From Aeromonas sobria (lineage in GTDB: Bacteria; Pseudomonadota; Gammaproteobacteria; Enterobacterales; Aeromonadaceae), in NCBI RefSeq assembly GCF_000820145.1, contig NZ_CDBW01000002.1, positions 78,363-142,362 on the forward strand: DNA of 64,000 nucleotides, in the 5' to 3' direction. Positions 37,791-46,927 of the stretch are shown here, piece by piece. Every line of letters starts with the position of its first letter. The first letter of the stretch is position 1. The notes under the pieces are model-generated. The model worked only from the letters and a program-made list of their open reading frames with translations. It did not search any database and was not told the origin of the DNA. The translations under genes were made by a program, and so were the position numbers.

Positions 37791-38654
37791 ATGATTCACA
37801 GCATGACCGCCTACGCCCGCAAGGAATTCAAGGGCGACTGGGGCACAGCCGTTTGGGAAATTCGTTCGGTCAACCAGCGCTATCTGGAAACCTACATTCG
37901 CCTGCCGGAGCAACTGCGCAGCCTGGAGCCGGTACTGCGTGAGCGTTTCCGCGCCAAGCTGCAGCGCGGCAAGGTGGAGTGCAACCTGCGTTTCGAAGCC
38001 GCACAAGCCGCAGCCAGCCAGCTGCACATCAATGAAGATCTGGCCAAACTGATCATCGACAGCGCCAACTGGGTAATGAAAGAAGCAGGCCAGGGCCAGC
38101 TCAACCCGGTCGACGTACTGCGCTGGCCGGGTGTCATGGCCGCCGCCGAACAGGACATGGATGCGGTCGCCACCGAGCTGCTCGGCGGTTTTGACCAGAC
38201 CATGGAAGATTTCCTTGCTTCCCGCGCCAGCGAGGGTGCCAACCTCAAGAACCTGATCCAGCAGCGTCTGGATGGCATTCAGGTGGAAGTGAAGAAGGTG
38301 CGCGTCCACCTGCCGCAGATCATCGAATGGCAGCGCCAGAAGCTCACCGACCGTCTGGCCGAAGCCAAGGTGGAGCTGGATCCGGCTCGCATCGAGCAGG
38401 AGATCGTGATGCTGGCCCAGAAGATCGACGTGGCCGAAGAGCTGGATCGTCTGGAGATGCACATCAGCGAAACCATCAAAATCATGAAGAAAGGTGGCGC
38501 CTGTGGCCGTCGCCTTGACTTCATGATGCAGGAGTTCAACCGTGAGTCGAACACCTTGGGCTCCAAGTCGATCAATGCTGAAGTGACCCAGTCCGCCGTC
38601 GAGCTGAAGGTTCTCATCGAGCAGATGCGCGAACAAATTCAAAACATCGAATAA
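37791..38654 (+). CDS. yicC: YicC family endoribonuclease; 3' end rebuilt by an island
   Basis: A 287-residue YicC protein (287 in E. coli), an endoribonuclease family involved in stress-phase RNA turnover. The N-terminus MIHSMTAYARKE and the C-terminal GGACGRRLDFMMQEFNRESNTLGSKS block are typical. The last codons QIQNIE and the stop are spelled CAAATTCAAAACATCGAATAA-like with A/T third positions, whereas an identical peptide tail in GC-rich codons lies at 50573-50593. The island that begins here has evidently replaced the terminal codons without changing the protein. Confidence 0.95.
   Translation: MIHSMTAYARKEFKGDWGTAVWEIRSVNQRYLETYIRLPEQLRSLEPVLRERFRAKLQRGKVECNLRFEAAQAAASQLHINEDLAKLIIDSANWVMKEAGQGQLNPVDVLRWPGVMAAAEQDMDAVATELLGGFDQTMEDFLASRASEGANLKNLIQQRLDGIQVEVKKVRVHLPQIIEWQRQKLTDRLAEAKVELDPARIEQEIVMLAQKIDVAEELDRLEMHISETIKIMKKGGACGRRLDFMMQEFNRESNTLGSKSINAEVTQSAVELKVLIEQMREQIQNIE
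38634..38654 (+). other. left attachment site (attL) within yicC
   Basis: 21 bases encoding Q-I-Q-N-I-E-stop. They match the right-end copy at 16 of 21 positions, and all five differences are at third codon positions or within the stop codon, so either copy completes YicC. Confidence 0.82.
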
Positions 38655-38680
38655 TTTTTTCACCCGCCCAAGCAGCTCTT

Positions 38681-38731
38681 GAAAGCCCCGTATTACCTTG
38701 TGAATCGCAGGGTAGATACCGGGCTTTTTTC
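38681..38731 (+). terminator. terminator-like hairpin just inside the island
   Basis: An imperfect stem AGCCC-GTATTACC paired with GGTAGATAC-GGGCT across a 14-base loop, followed by TTTTTT. It terminates the current yicC transcript. The remaining gap to 38909 holds only a doubtful short ORF (see findings). Confidence 0.65.
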
Positions 38732-38909
38732 ATTCTCCCGACCACATAGATGGGCCGATGTCAGTGACAACCGACATGCCGCGCCAGCTTGTTTTGTTCG
38801 GCGATGATGGCTCCCCGTTCGCCGCAAAGGGTCATGTTGAGGCGAACACCATGGCGGCCGGAAACATAACTCAACAACGCAGGCTCATGTTGCGTAACCG
38901 GATACCCGC

Positions 38910-40028
38910 CTACAGGAGATCTTTCAGTCGGGTTAACAGCGCTTTACGGCTGTTATTCGCCACCACAAATCGCTTAAAGCGCTGGGCAAACGCGGGGCTA
39001 TCGCCTTTGCACTGATAGGCTTCCCATAACTGATGCACATAGCGTGATGCCGCATCGTAGCCACTGGCGCATGTGCGATCCGCCTGTTCTTGTGCTTGCT
39101 GCCAGGCGTGTTCGCGCTGATGGTAGATATCCGTCAATACTTTTTCTTTTTCCGCTTTTTCAAGCGCCATTTTCTTTGCGCGCGCGTCGGCTTGCGCTTG
39201 CTGTAATAGGCGTTGCGCTTGTTCAACGTAAGGAGTGATCACGTCGGGAGTTAACCAATAGTGATAGGCTTGGTCCTGGTTGGCCGAGTCTTTTCGCGTC
39301 ATCGCCAAGGCTTGGTGACGGGTTAACTGGCCTTGTTCAAACAGCGTGCTTAATAGCGTCTGTTTCTCCCCGTCAGTGAGCTGATGGAACCAGCCGTCAA
39401 ACTGCAACTCGGCCTGTTTGGCTGGGTGACAGGGTTGTGCCTTCAGCACCATCGCCAGTGCGTTAACCCAAGCCAAGGGAATATGATAAAGGGTGGCAAA
39501 AGCCTGCACCTCCTCACTGAGGTGCTCAAAAGCGAAATGAATTAAAGGTACCCCGTCAACTTCTTCATTAAATTCGCACTCTTTCAGCCACATAAAATAG
39601 ATAAGACGCCAATCACCCTGAAGTAAGGCACTGCGCAAAGCGGCTAAATGCTGGAAAAAGTCGTCAGCATGTTCATCGTCAAAATATTCGCCATACTCTT
39701 CGATGGAAAAAGTCAGCAATTGCCATTCATCGCGCTCATCTACATGAAGGCCATCGAGCGAAACGCCTAGTAACGTATCGGGGATCGTGCCGGCAGGCAG
39801 CTTGATATAAGCATCAATGGAACCCCAATTGGCATAGTAAAAACCGATGTCGAAATATTTTAACATCAGCTCAGCAGGATCGGCCTTCAAGTCACTGTAG
39901 GTATAATAGACCTGAAAAGCGGTCGCGGTAATCTCGGCTCGACTTGAAATGGCTCTGAGTGCCTGGCGGGCGTGAGGGGCTAACTGCCCGTCCACACGCT
40001 CAAATTTGTAGTATTGATATTCGCTCAC
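38910..40028 (-). CDS. unknown island protein paired with a SEC-C protein
   Basis: A 372-residue cytoplasmic protein I do not recognise. It starts at a GTG (VSEYQYYKF) with AAGGT upstream. The N-terminal half is a mixed alpha/beta region rich in aromatic and acidic residues (FDIGFYYANWGS, YGEYFDDEHADDFFQHL); residues about 290-335 are strongly charged and helical (AKKMALEKAEKEK), a likely coiled coil. It begins ten bases after the SEC-C gene stop and shares its A/T-leaning codon use, so the two form an operon. A role in defence is guessed from island context only. Confidence 0.75.
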   Translation of the reverse strand: MSEYQYYKFERVDGQLAPHARQALRAISSRAEITATAFQVYYTYSDLKADPAELMLKYFDIGFYYANWGSIDAYIKLPAGTIPDTLLGVSLDGLHVDERDEWQLLTFSIEEYGEYFDDEHADDFFQHLAALRSALLQGDWRLIYFMWLKECEFNEEVDGVPLIHFAFEHLSEEVQAFATLYHIPLAWVNALAMVLKAQPCHPAKQAELQFDGWFHQLTDGEKQTLLSTLFEQGQLTRHQALAMTRKDSANQDQAYHYWLTPDVITPYVEQAQRLLQQAQADARAKKMALEKAEKEKVLTDIYHQREHAWQQAQEQADRTCASGYDAASRYVHQLWEAYQCKGDSPAFAQRFKRFVVANNSRKALLTRLKDLL

Positions 40029-40038
40029 GATGACCTTG

Positions 40039-41046
40039 CTATCGGTTAAGGGTGAATTGAAAGGTTTGCTGTAACAAAGGCTGGATATGAACCCTTCTGG
40101 CGACCGGTTCAGCGTTGATATAACGCTTCGGCTCAATCGTCACAAATCCCCAGTATTGTAAAAATCGTTCAATAAACCGTGATTCGATGATCATGGATAA
40201 GGTTTGTTCCGGTGAAAAGTAATGGTCGGGAGGGATGGCCAAGAGCACATCGGGGAACGCCGTTATAACGTCTTGCACCAACTCGGCAGCACTGTGGTGG
40301 TGTTGCAGGCGCCACAGCATAAACACCCAAAATATACGCACATCGACATCGAATGGATGTTGGTCAAAATACGCCCAGTTATATTGGCTGACGGCAGCCG
40401 CTAGCATAGGTTTAAAAAAGGCTTGTATCCCTGCCGCCTGATACTGCTTTTGCGCTGCTTTTTTCACATGATAGCGACCGCTACGGCGATAAATAATCCC
40501 ACTGAGTTCGGCTAACACTCTGGTGTAGTGCAGGGCATTGAATTTGTCTTCGTTATTGCCCGCAAACTCACAGATACCGAGGTCAGAACCGCATTGCGCC
40601 ACGGCAAACTCCGGCAATAACGCACAGGCCTGTTTGACTAATTTGGTCGGCAAGTTGCCTTTGCTGGTGGCGTTGAATGACCCGGATTGCGCCATGGCCT
40701 CATCAAGCATGAGGCCTAAATAGCGCATCACCGGGCTGGCAGAAAGATTGTCTGGCGTGCTGATGGTGAGCCACTGTAATTGATCGAACGGGGCATAAAG
40801 CCAATTGGCCATTTGGGTTGGCGTCACCCCACAAAAATCGGGATGCGGTTGATTATTACGATCCGCCATTTTGTGCTGTAACGCCACATTGAGTTCAGCC
40901 AGGCTCAAATTTGGGGTCATGGCCAACATGGCGGCGACTTCATCCTGCACGTCGGCATGCAGCTTGCCCTCGCGGGTCATACAACAACGTTTAAATTTTT
41001 TACCGCTGCCACAGAGGCAAGGATCGTTACCACTGAGTTTCATCAT
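40039..41046 (-). CDS. SEC-C domain protein of unknown function
   Basis: A 335-residue protein whose N-terminus NDPCLCGSGKKFKRCC is a SEC-C zinc-binding motif, as at the C-terminus of SecA and in many small metal-chaperone or nucleic-acid-linked proteins. The remaining 310 residues are mostly helical with no motif I recognise. ATG at 41046 has AAGAGG at five bases. It lies 41 bases downstream of hsdS and directly upstream of the unknown 372-residue partner, so both may ride on the restriction-modification transcript or be a separate module. Confidence 0.8.
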   Translation of the reverse strand: MMKLSGNDPCLCGSGKKFKRCCMTREGKLHADVQDEVAAMLAMTPNLSLAELNVALQHKMADRNNQPHPDFCGVTPTQMANWLYAPFDQLQWLTISTPDNLSASPVMRYLGLMLDEAMAQSGSFNATSKGNLPTKLVKQACALLPEFAVAQCGSDLGICEFAGNNEDKFNALHYTRVLAELSGIIYRRSGRYHVKKAAQKQYQAAGIQAFFKPMLAAAVSQYNWAYFDQHPFDVDVRIFWVFMLWRLQHHHSAAELVQDVITAFPDVLLAIPPDHYFSPEQTLSMIIESRFIERFLQYWGFVTIEPKRYINAEPVARRVHIQPLLQQTFQFTLNR

Positions 41047-41087
41047 CAATGCCTCTTATCATCGGACGAAGGCCAGCAAGGGGCTTA

Positions 41088-42839
41088 TCAGACCAGAGCG
41101 CCTTCCACCAGCGACTCGGCCAAGGCAAGCTGGGTCTGCTGGCTGGTTTGCAGGCGGGATTTTAGTTGATCGCAGAGGGTCATCAGTTCATCGACTTTGG
41201 CGACGATGCGGAATTGTTCACCTGCAGGAGGAAGCCCAAACTGGATACTTTCACATTTTGTTTTATTTATATATGCGATGGTTGTTGCAGAAGCTATTTC
41301 ATAAAGATGGCTTCCAACAACGCGAATAACACATGATAAGTATTCCGGTGACAAGCCATTCAAAACAATAAATGCATGAACTTGCTGATTTGATGACACA
41401 GGAATGGTATTTATTGCCGAAAGACCAAACCGTCCTACACAACTCATGAGTACACTATTGCTCGGAATAATTCGAGCGGAATATTCCATGACCTCTTCGG
41501 TGGTTAATCCTAATTCAATATCCTTTGAATCAAGATACCAACTATCTACTGGAAATGATGGTAATGTAACCCAAGGTATCGTTCCACTAAATGTTTTTGG
41601 CTTATCACGATTTGGCACAATAGAGGGGCACAGCTCACCAATCTGAACACTAACCCATCCAGATGGCAACTCAATATTCTTTTTTGGTAAAAGCTTCGAT
41701 GTCTTTTGATAAATGCCTTCTTTTACTAACTTCGCCTTTTCAGCAACGATGCGTTCCAGCAGAACAGAGGCGGGTTCATCGCTCGGGTCTTGCGGTACCA
41801 GCTTGCCCATCACCGCCAGTTGCAGGATGGTCTGTTTCAAGGCGTCGATGCTGGCCTCGGTGGTAAAGAGGGTATCGAAGTGAGTGCTTAGCCGCGCCCA
41901 GTTTTGCGCCAGCTCGTCGGCATCGCCGGAGTCTGTCAGCGTAGCGAGCAGGGTCTCCACCAGCGTCTGATGGGCCGCCAGCAGCGACTCGCTGCACTGC
42001 TCCAACTGATCGCATAGAGCCATAAGCTCATCCACTTTGGCAACGATGCGGTGCTGTTCTGCAAGTGGAGGGACCGGAAACTCGAACAGCTCTAATGTTC
42101 TTTTACTGAGGCCTTCGATGGCCATCCCAACTTGCCGACCCCATATCAAGTTTTGAACGAGGGGAGATTTTATTCCTAAATGAACAAATGGAGCCAATTC
42201 ATCAATTAACAAACGGATAATTGTGACATGCTGACTTACGTTAGCTTCTTTAATCGAATCAGGGAATATCAATGTGCGCCCTAATGATGCGCCTGTAATA
42301 TTCAAAAGCACATCACCAGGAATGACTTTAGTTCCTTCCATCTTCAAATGTGTGTTTTCATCTATATACACAACATCATCCAATCTCAGCCCCTCATTCC
42401 ACACGTTCTGAGATCGCAGGAAAGGAATGCCTTCCGAGACATATGCGCTTTGTCCACCTCGAGGTGTGCTGCCCGACCCCATTTTACTGGTTAATTCTCC
42501 CAGGCGAATACACTCCCATCCTTCCGGTAATTCAAACGGCTTCTCTTCCTCAGCAATTTCCGGCAAGGCTTTGAGCTTTTTAATCTTGCCCTCTTTCACC
42601 AACCGCGCCTTTGCGGCGGCAATCCGCTCCAGCAGGACTGAGGCGGGTTCATCGCTGGGGTCTTGCGGCACCAGCTTGCCGCGCACCGCCAGCTCCAGGA
42701 TCAGCTCGCGCAGCTTCTTGATACCGGTGAGTTCCAACTTACTGTTGCTGCCGCGCCCGGCACTGCTTTTGGGGCGCACCGCCGCAGTCCAGAGATCCAG
42801 GTGGTCGGTAATCAGATTTTCTATTTTCAGCGCCGCCAT
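41088..42839 (-). CDS. hsdS: type I restriction enzyme specificity subunit HsdS
   Basis: A 583-residue specificity subunit with two target-recognition domains (about 100-260 and 380-540) separated and followed by conserved helical spacers. The spacer segment VPQDPSDEPASVLLERI appears twice (residues 50-84 and 341-375) and RIVAKVDELM-CDQL appears twice (261-280 and 541-560), so the subunit has a clear internal duplication. It determines the bipartite target sequence. The ATG overlaps the hsdM stop by one base (TAATG). Confidence 0.95.
   Translation of the reverse strand: MAALKIENLITDHLDLWTAAVRPKSSAGRGSNSKLELTGIKKLRELILELAVRGKLVPQDPSDEPASVLLERIAAAKARLVKEGKIKKLKALPEIAEEEKPFELPEGWECIRLGELTSKMGSGSTPRGGQSAYVSEGIPFLRSQNVWNEGLRLDDVVYIDENTHLKMEGTKVIPGDVLLNITGASLGRTLIFPDSIKEANVSQHVTIIRLLIDELAPFVHLGIKSPLVQNLIWGRQVGMAIEGLSKRTLELFEFPVPPLAEQHRIVAKVDELMALCDQLEQCSESLLAAHQTLVETLLATLTDSGDADELAQNWARLSTHFDTLFTTEASIDALKQTILQLAVMGKLVPQDPSDEPASVLLERIVAEKAKLVKEGIYQKTSKLLPKKNIELPSGWVSVQIGELCPSIVPNRDKPKTFSGTIPWVTLPSFPVDSWYLDSKDIELGLTTEEVMEYSARIIPSNSVLMSCVGRFGLSAINTIPVSSNQQVHAFIVLNGLSPEYLSCVIRVVGSHLYEIASATTIAYINKTKCESIQFGLPPAGEQFRIVAKVDELMTLCDQLKSRLQTSQQTQLALAESLVEGALV
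41160..42692. repeat. intragenic direct repeats in hsdS
   Basis: Two pairs of near-identical segments: 41715-41819 with 42588-42692 (35 codons) and 41160-41219 with 42000-42059 (20 codons). They flank the two target-recognition domains and could allow domain exchange by homologous recombination. Confidence 0.8.
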
Positions 42840-44341
42840 TATGCCTGCCCCCCTTGCTTGGCCGCACCTTTGCCCAGTGCTTCACCCAGAATGGTTTTTA
42901 GCTGATCACGCAGGGTCTGGATTTCAGCCTGCTCTGTGGCATAGCGCGTCAGCAGCTCGTCGGGGTCATGGCTTATCTGCTCGCCGACATGGGGGTTTTT
43001 AATATCGAGGTTGAAGTTGCGCTCGATGATGGTGTCAATGCTGACCTTCCACGCTTGCTCGTTCTCTACCCGGGCAGCAAAGCCGTCCGCCTCATCACCC
43101 CACCAGGCGATCTCGGCCTCAAACTCCTCAAACTTCATCGGTTTGGTTTTGCTGTAGTTCTTCACCCCAGCCGGATAGGGGTGCTCGTAGAACCAGACAT
43201 CCTTGGTGGGCTGATCCTTGGAGAAGAACAGGATATTGGTCTTGATGCCGGTATAGGGGGCAAACACGCCGTTGGGCAGCCGCACTATGGTGTGCAGGTT
43301 GCACTCGCTGGTGAGCAGTTGCTTGATCTTGGTTTTGACCCCTTCGCCAAACAGGGTGCCGTCGGGCAGCACCACGGCGGCGCGACCGCCCTTGCCATTT
43401 GTTGCCGGGGCAAGGACTTCAATGATCAGCTGCAGGAACAGGTCGGCAGTTTCGCGGGTGCGCAGATCAGCGGGGAAATTCTGCTCGATGCCATCCTCTT
43501 CGGTGCCGCCAAAGGGCGGGTTGGTGAGGATCACATCGATATCGCTATCCCAGCTCGACAGCGGTTTGTCGAGGGTGTTGCCGTGGCGGATCTGCACCGG
43601 CACCTCGATGCCGTGCAGCAGCATGTTAGTGGTGCAAAGGAGGTGCGGCAACTGCTTCTTCTCGACCCCCATGATCTGCTGCTGCAGGGTCTGGTGGTCG
43701 GCTGATGTCTCGACATAGTACTCTTTGACATGATCAAACGCGCAGGCGAGAAAGCCGCCGGTGCCACAGGCCGGGTCCATGATCCGCTCGCCGAGCTTGG
43801 GGTCGATGCGGTTGACCATAAAGCGGGTAACGGCACGGGGGGTGTAGAACTCGCCCGCGTTACCGGCGCTCTGCAGGTCGCGCAGGATCTGCTCGTAGAT
43901 GTCGCCAAACAGGTGGCGTTCGCTGCTGTCGGTAAAGTCGATCTCGTTAAGCTTGTTGATCACCTGCTTGAGCAGGGTGCCGTTTTTCATGTAGTTGAAG
44001 GCATCACTGAACGCCTCTTTCACCACATAGCCACGGGGGTTGAGATCGATATTGGCAGGCTGGTTTTTCAGGCTGTCGAACAGGTCATTGTTGACGAAAT
44101 CGAGCAGGGCATCACCAGTCAGCCCTTCGCTATCGGCCGCCCAGTTGCGCCACAGGAAGCGCTCGGGGATGGGGCAGCGGTAGTTATCCTGCTCAAACTC
44201 CAGCTCCTCTTCCTGGGCGTCGAACACTTTCAAAAACAGCAGCCAGGAGAGCTGGCCGAGGCGCTGGGCATCGCCGTCGATACCGGCGTCCTTGCGCATG
44301 ATGTCCTGAATGGATTTGATAACTGAGCTGATGGATGACAT
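42839..44341 (-). CDS. hsdM: type I restriction enzyme modification subunit HsdM
   Basis: A 500-residue N6-adenine methyltransferase. An N-terminal helical HsdM domain (about 1-130) precedes the methylase core with SAM motif DPACGTGGFL and catalytic NPPFGG (an NPPF variant). It forms M2S with HsdS to methylate the target. Transcription appears to start in the 120-base gap after hsdR, since a hairpin there could end the hsdR message. Confidence 0.96.
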   Translation of the reverse strand: MSSISSVIKSIQDIMRKDAGIDGDAQRLGQLSWLLFLKVFDAQEEELEFEQDNYRCPIPERFLWRNWAADSEGLTGDALLDFVNNDLFDSLKNQPANIDLNPRGYVVKEAFSDAFNYMKNGTLLKQVINKLNEIDFTDSSERHLFGDIYEQILRDLQSAGNAGEFYTPRAVTRFMVNRIDPKLGERIMDPACGTGGFLACAFDHVKEYYVETSADHQTLQQQIMGVEKKQLPHLLCTTNMLLHGIEVPVQIRHGNTLDKPLSSWDSDIDVILTNPPFGGTEEDGIEQNFPADLRTRETADLFLQLIIEVLAPATNGKGGRAAVVLPDGTLFGEGVKTKIKQLLTSECNLHTIVRLPNGVFAPYTGIKTNILFFSKDQPTKDVWFYEHPYPAGVKNYSKTKPMKFEEFEAEIAWWGDEADGFAARVENEQAWKVSIDTIIERNFNLDIKNPHVGEQISHDPDELLTRYATEQAEIQTLRDQLKTILGEALGKGAAKQGGQA

Positions 44342-44404
44342 GGGATTCTCTGCTTTTTACAAAAATGGTGACGAATACAGGGGCGAATGCGTCAGGAATA
44401 TCGA

Positions 44405-44435
44405 TAAAACAAGCGGCCATGATTGCCATGGCCGC
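44405..44435 (-). terminator. hairpin between hsdR and hsdM
   Basis: Stem GCGGCCAT / ATGGCCGC with a 7-base loop, followed in the minus orientation by TTGTTTTAT; a moderate terminator after hsdR. Confidence 0.5.
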
Positions 44436-44461
44436 ACTGTGGTGCTGTTGCAGCCTTGGCG

Positions 44462-46927
44462 TCAGGCGCTCTGCTGCTCACGATAGATTTCTTGCTCCAG
44501 TTCGGTGATGGCCTGCTCGAACTGTTTGGGGCCACCAAAACCCTTCTTGGCCAACTCCAGCGGCCGACCCAACTCGGTAAAGGGGGCGACTTTTAGCGCA
44601 TCCTTGGTCTCAATCTCGGTCACGCCCTGATCTGCATACTTGTCGAGCAGACTGGTGAGTACCTGCTGGGCGGTATCGTTGTACTTGGTGAAGTAGTTGC
44701 GCTTTTTGACGTTGTTCGCCCGCTCGCGGCGGGTCAGTGGCGGCTGATCGTATACCACATGGCAGATAAGGTCGAACGGGTCGAGCTCCTTGCCCACCTC
44801 CTCCTGCAGCACCTCCCACAGCACCCCCGCCTGAGCCAATTCATCCATGATGGCTTGCTTGCGCTCGGCGGCTTGCCAGCGTTTGGTGAAGGCATCGAGG
44901 GTGGCAAACTCCTTGAGCAGGGTCTTTTTGGTGTAGTCCTTGAAGGATTCGGTCACCAGTTTGCCATCGGCATCGTAATACTGCACCCGCTCGGCGATGA
45001 CGCTGACCGCCACGCCGTTGACATAATACTTGCTGACTCCGGGCGTTGGACCACCCAGCGGGCCTGTGCCCTGGCCACCTGCGCCACTCTGGCCACCATC
45101 ACTACCGGTCGTGTAGCTGCCGGGTTGTTCATCGACCCCGGGGGCAAACGGATCGCCATGGTCGCCGGGTTCATCGGCAGGCAGTGGATCGGCGCCATCG
45201 ATGATATCGCCCAAGCCTTCATCCGGATTGTTGATGTCTGCCGGTTTGACCACCATGACGCGCTCCGGCTCGCCGTCGAAACGGGGATCGGCAAACAGCT
45301 CGGTGGCCTTCTTGAAGTCGAGAATGGTAAACCAGAGCTTGCCGTACTTATCGTCAATACGGGTGCCACGGCCGATGATCTGCTTGAACTTGGTCATGGA
45401 CTGGATGTTTTGATCCAGCACCACCAGCTTGCAGGTCTTGGCATCAACGCCGGTGGTCATCAGTTCGGAGGTAGTGGCGATGACTGGATAGGGCTTTTTC
45501 GGGTTGATGAAGTTGTCGAGCTGGGCCTTACCCAACTCATCATCGCCGGTGATTTTCATCACATAGCGATCGTCTTTGGCCATCTGATCCGGGTTGAGGT
45601 TGACCAGCGCCCGTCGCATTCGGTCGGCATGATCGATGTCGTTGCAGAATACGATGGTCTTGGCCATCGGGTCGGTTTTCTTGAGGTAGTTGGTGATAGT
45701 TTCGGCCACCAGCCGGGTGCGCTCGTCGATCACCAGGGTGCGGTCGAAGTCCTTCTGGTTGTAGATGCGATCGACTATCTCATTGCCCTGTTTATCCAAC
45801 TGCCCCTTTGTAGGCCGCCACCCTTGCAGATCCACATTGATATCGACCCGCACCACCTTGTAGGGGGCAAGAAAACCATCTTCGATCCCCTCTTTGAGGG
45901 AATAGGTATAGACAGGGTCACCGAAGTAATCGGTGTTGGAGACGGTTTCGGTCTCTTTGGGGGTGGCGGTGAGACCAATCTGGGTGGCCGATGAGAAGTA
46001 TTCGAGGATATCGCGCCAGGCGCTGTCTTCAGCGGCGCTGCCCCGATGGCACTCATCCACCACGATCAGGTCGAAGAAATCAGGGGAGACCTGCTTAAAG
46101 GCTTTCTGTGACTCTTCCGGTCCGGTGAGTGCCTGATAGAGGGCAAGATGAATTTCAAAAGCAGGATCGACCGTGCGCCCTATCACTTTGGTCATCGCTG
46201 AGCCAAAGGGCTGAAAGTCATTGATCTTGGTCTGATCCACCAGAATGTTGCGGTCGGCCAGAAACAGGATGCGCTTCTTGGCGCCCGCCTTCCACAAACG
46301 CCAGATGATCTGGAACGCGGTGTAGGTCTTGCCGGTGCCGGTGGCCATCACCAGTAATACCCGGTCTTCACCTTTCGATATGGCTTCTACGGTCTTGTTG
46401 ATAGCCTGCAGCTGGTAGTAGCGGGGGGATTTGCCACTGCCATCCGAGTAATAGTCCTGACTGATGACAGGCAGCTGAGCCTGGGTGTAGCCCTTCCAGG
46501 TGCAGAGCTTGTCCCAAAGTTGGCCCGGGCTGGGGAAGTCCTCCAACGCAATCTCGGATTCCAGCTTGGCCGGATGGGTCTTGTCATGAAATACGAAGCC
46601 ATCGCCGTTGCTGGCAAACACGAACGGCACATCCAGCAGACGGGCATAATCGAGCCCCTGCTGCATTCCCTTGCCAATCTCATGCTTGTTGGCTTTGGCC
46701 TCGATCACCGCCAGTGGCAAGCCCATCTTGTGATAGAGCACGATATCGGCCGATTTGACCTTCTTGCGTGCCGCCATCTGGCCGCGCACCACCACTTTGC
46801 CATCCCGCAGCTTCACCTCTTGGCGGACTTGGGTCAGATCATCCCACCCCGCCGCCTTGATGGCAGGCAGCAGGTATTTGGAGATGATGTCGGCTTCGGT
46901 GAGGGTTGCTTTGTTGATCTCGGCCAT
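44462..46927 (-). CDS. hsdR: type I restriction enzyme endonuclease/translocase subunit HsdR
   Basis: An 821-residue HsdR of the EcoEI-like group. The nuclease motif IEAKAN (about 79-84) is followed by superfamily 2 helicase motifs: Walker [23 protein letters not shown] and the [10 protein letters not shown] block. A glycine/proline/acid-rich linker at about residues 600-650 separates the motor from the C-terminal EcoEI_R_C domain. ATG at 46927 with GAAGAG upstream is preferred to a GTG two codons earlier. It cleaves unmethylated DNA after translocation. Confidence 0.95.
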   Translation of the reverse strand: MAEINKATLTEADIISKYLLPAIKAAGWDDLTQVRQEVKLRDGKVVVRGQMAARKKVKSADIVLYHKMGLPLAVIEAKANKHEIGKGMQQGLDYARLLDVPFVFASNGDGFVFHDKTHPAKLESEIALEDFPSPGQLWDKLCTWKGYTQAQLPVISQDYYSDGSGKSPRYYQLQAINKTVEAISKGEDRVLLVMATGTGKTYTAFQIIWRLWKAGAKKRILFLADRNILVDQTKINDFQPFGSAMTKVIGRTVDPAFEIHLALYQALTGPEESQKAFKQVSPDFFDLIVVDECHRGSAAEDSAWRDILEYFSSATQIGLTATPKETETVSNTDYFGDPVYTYSLKEGIEDGFLAPYKVVRVDINVDLQGWRPTKGQLDKQGNEIVDRIYNQKDFDRTLVIDERTRLVAETITNYLKKTDPMAKTIVFCNDIDHADRMRRALVNLNPDQMAKDDRYVMKITGDDELGKAQLDNFINPKKPYPVIATTSELMTTGVDAKTCKLVVLDQNIQSMTKFKQIIGRGTRIDDKYGKLWFTILDFKKATELFADPRFDGEPERVMVVKPADINNPDEGLGDIIDGADPLPADEPGDHGDPFAPGVDEQPGSYTTGSDGGQSGAGGQGTGPLGGPTPGVSKYYVNGVAVSVIAERVQYYDADGKLVTESFKDYTKKTLLKEFATLDAFTKRWQAAERKQAIMDELAQAGVLWEVLQEEVGKELDPFDLICHVVYDQPPLTRRERANNVKKRNYFTKYNDTAQQVLTSLLDKYADQGVTEIETKDALKVAPFTELGRPLELAKKGFGGPKQFEQAITELEQEIYREQQSA

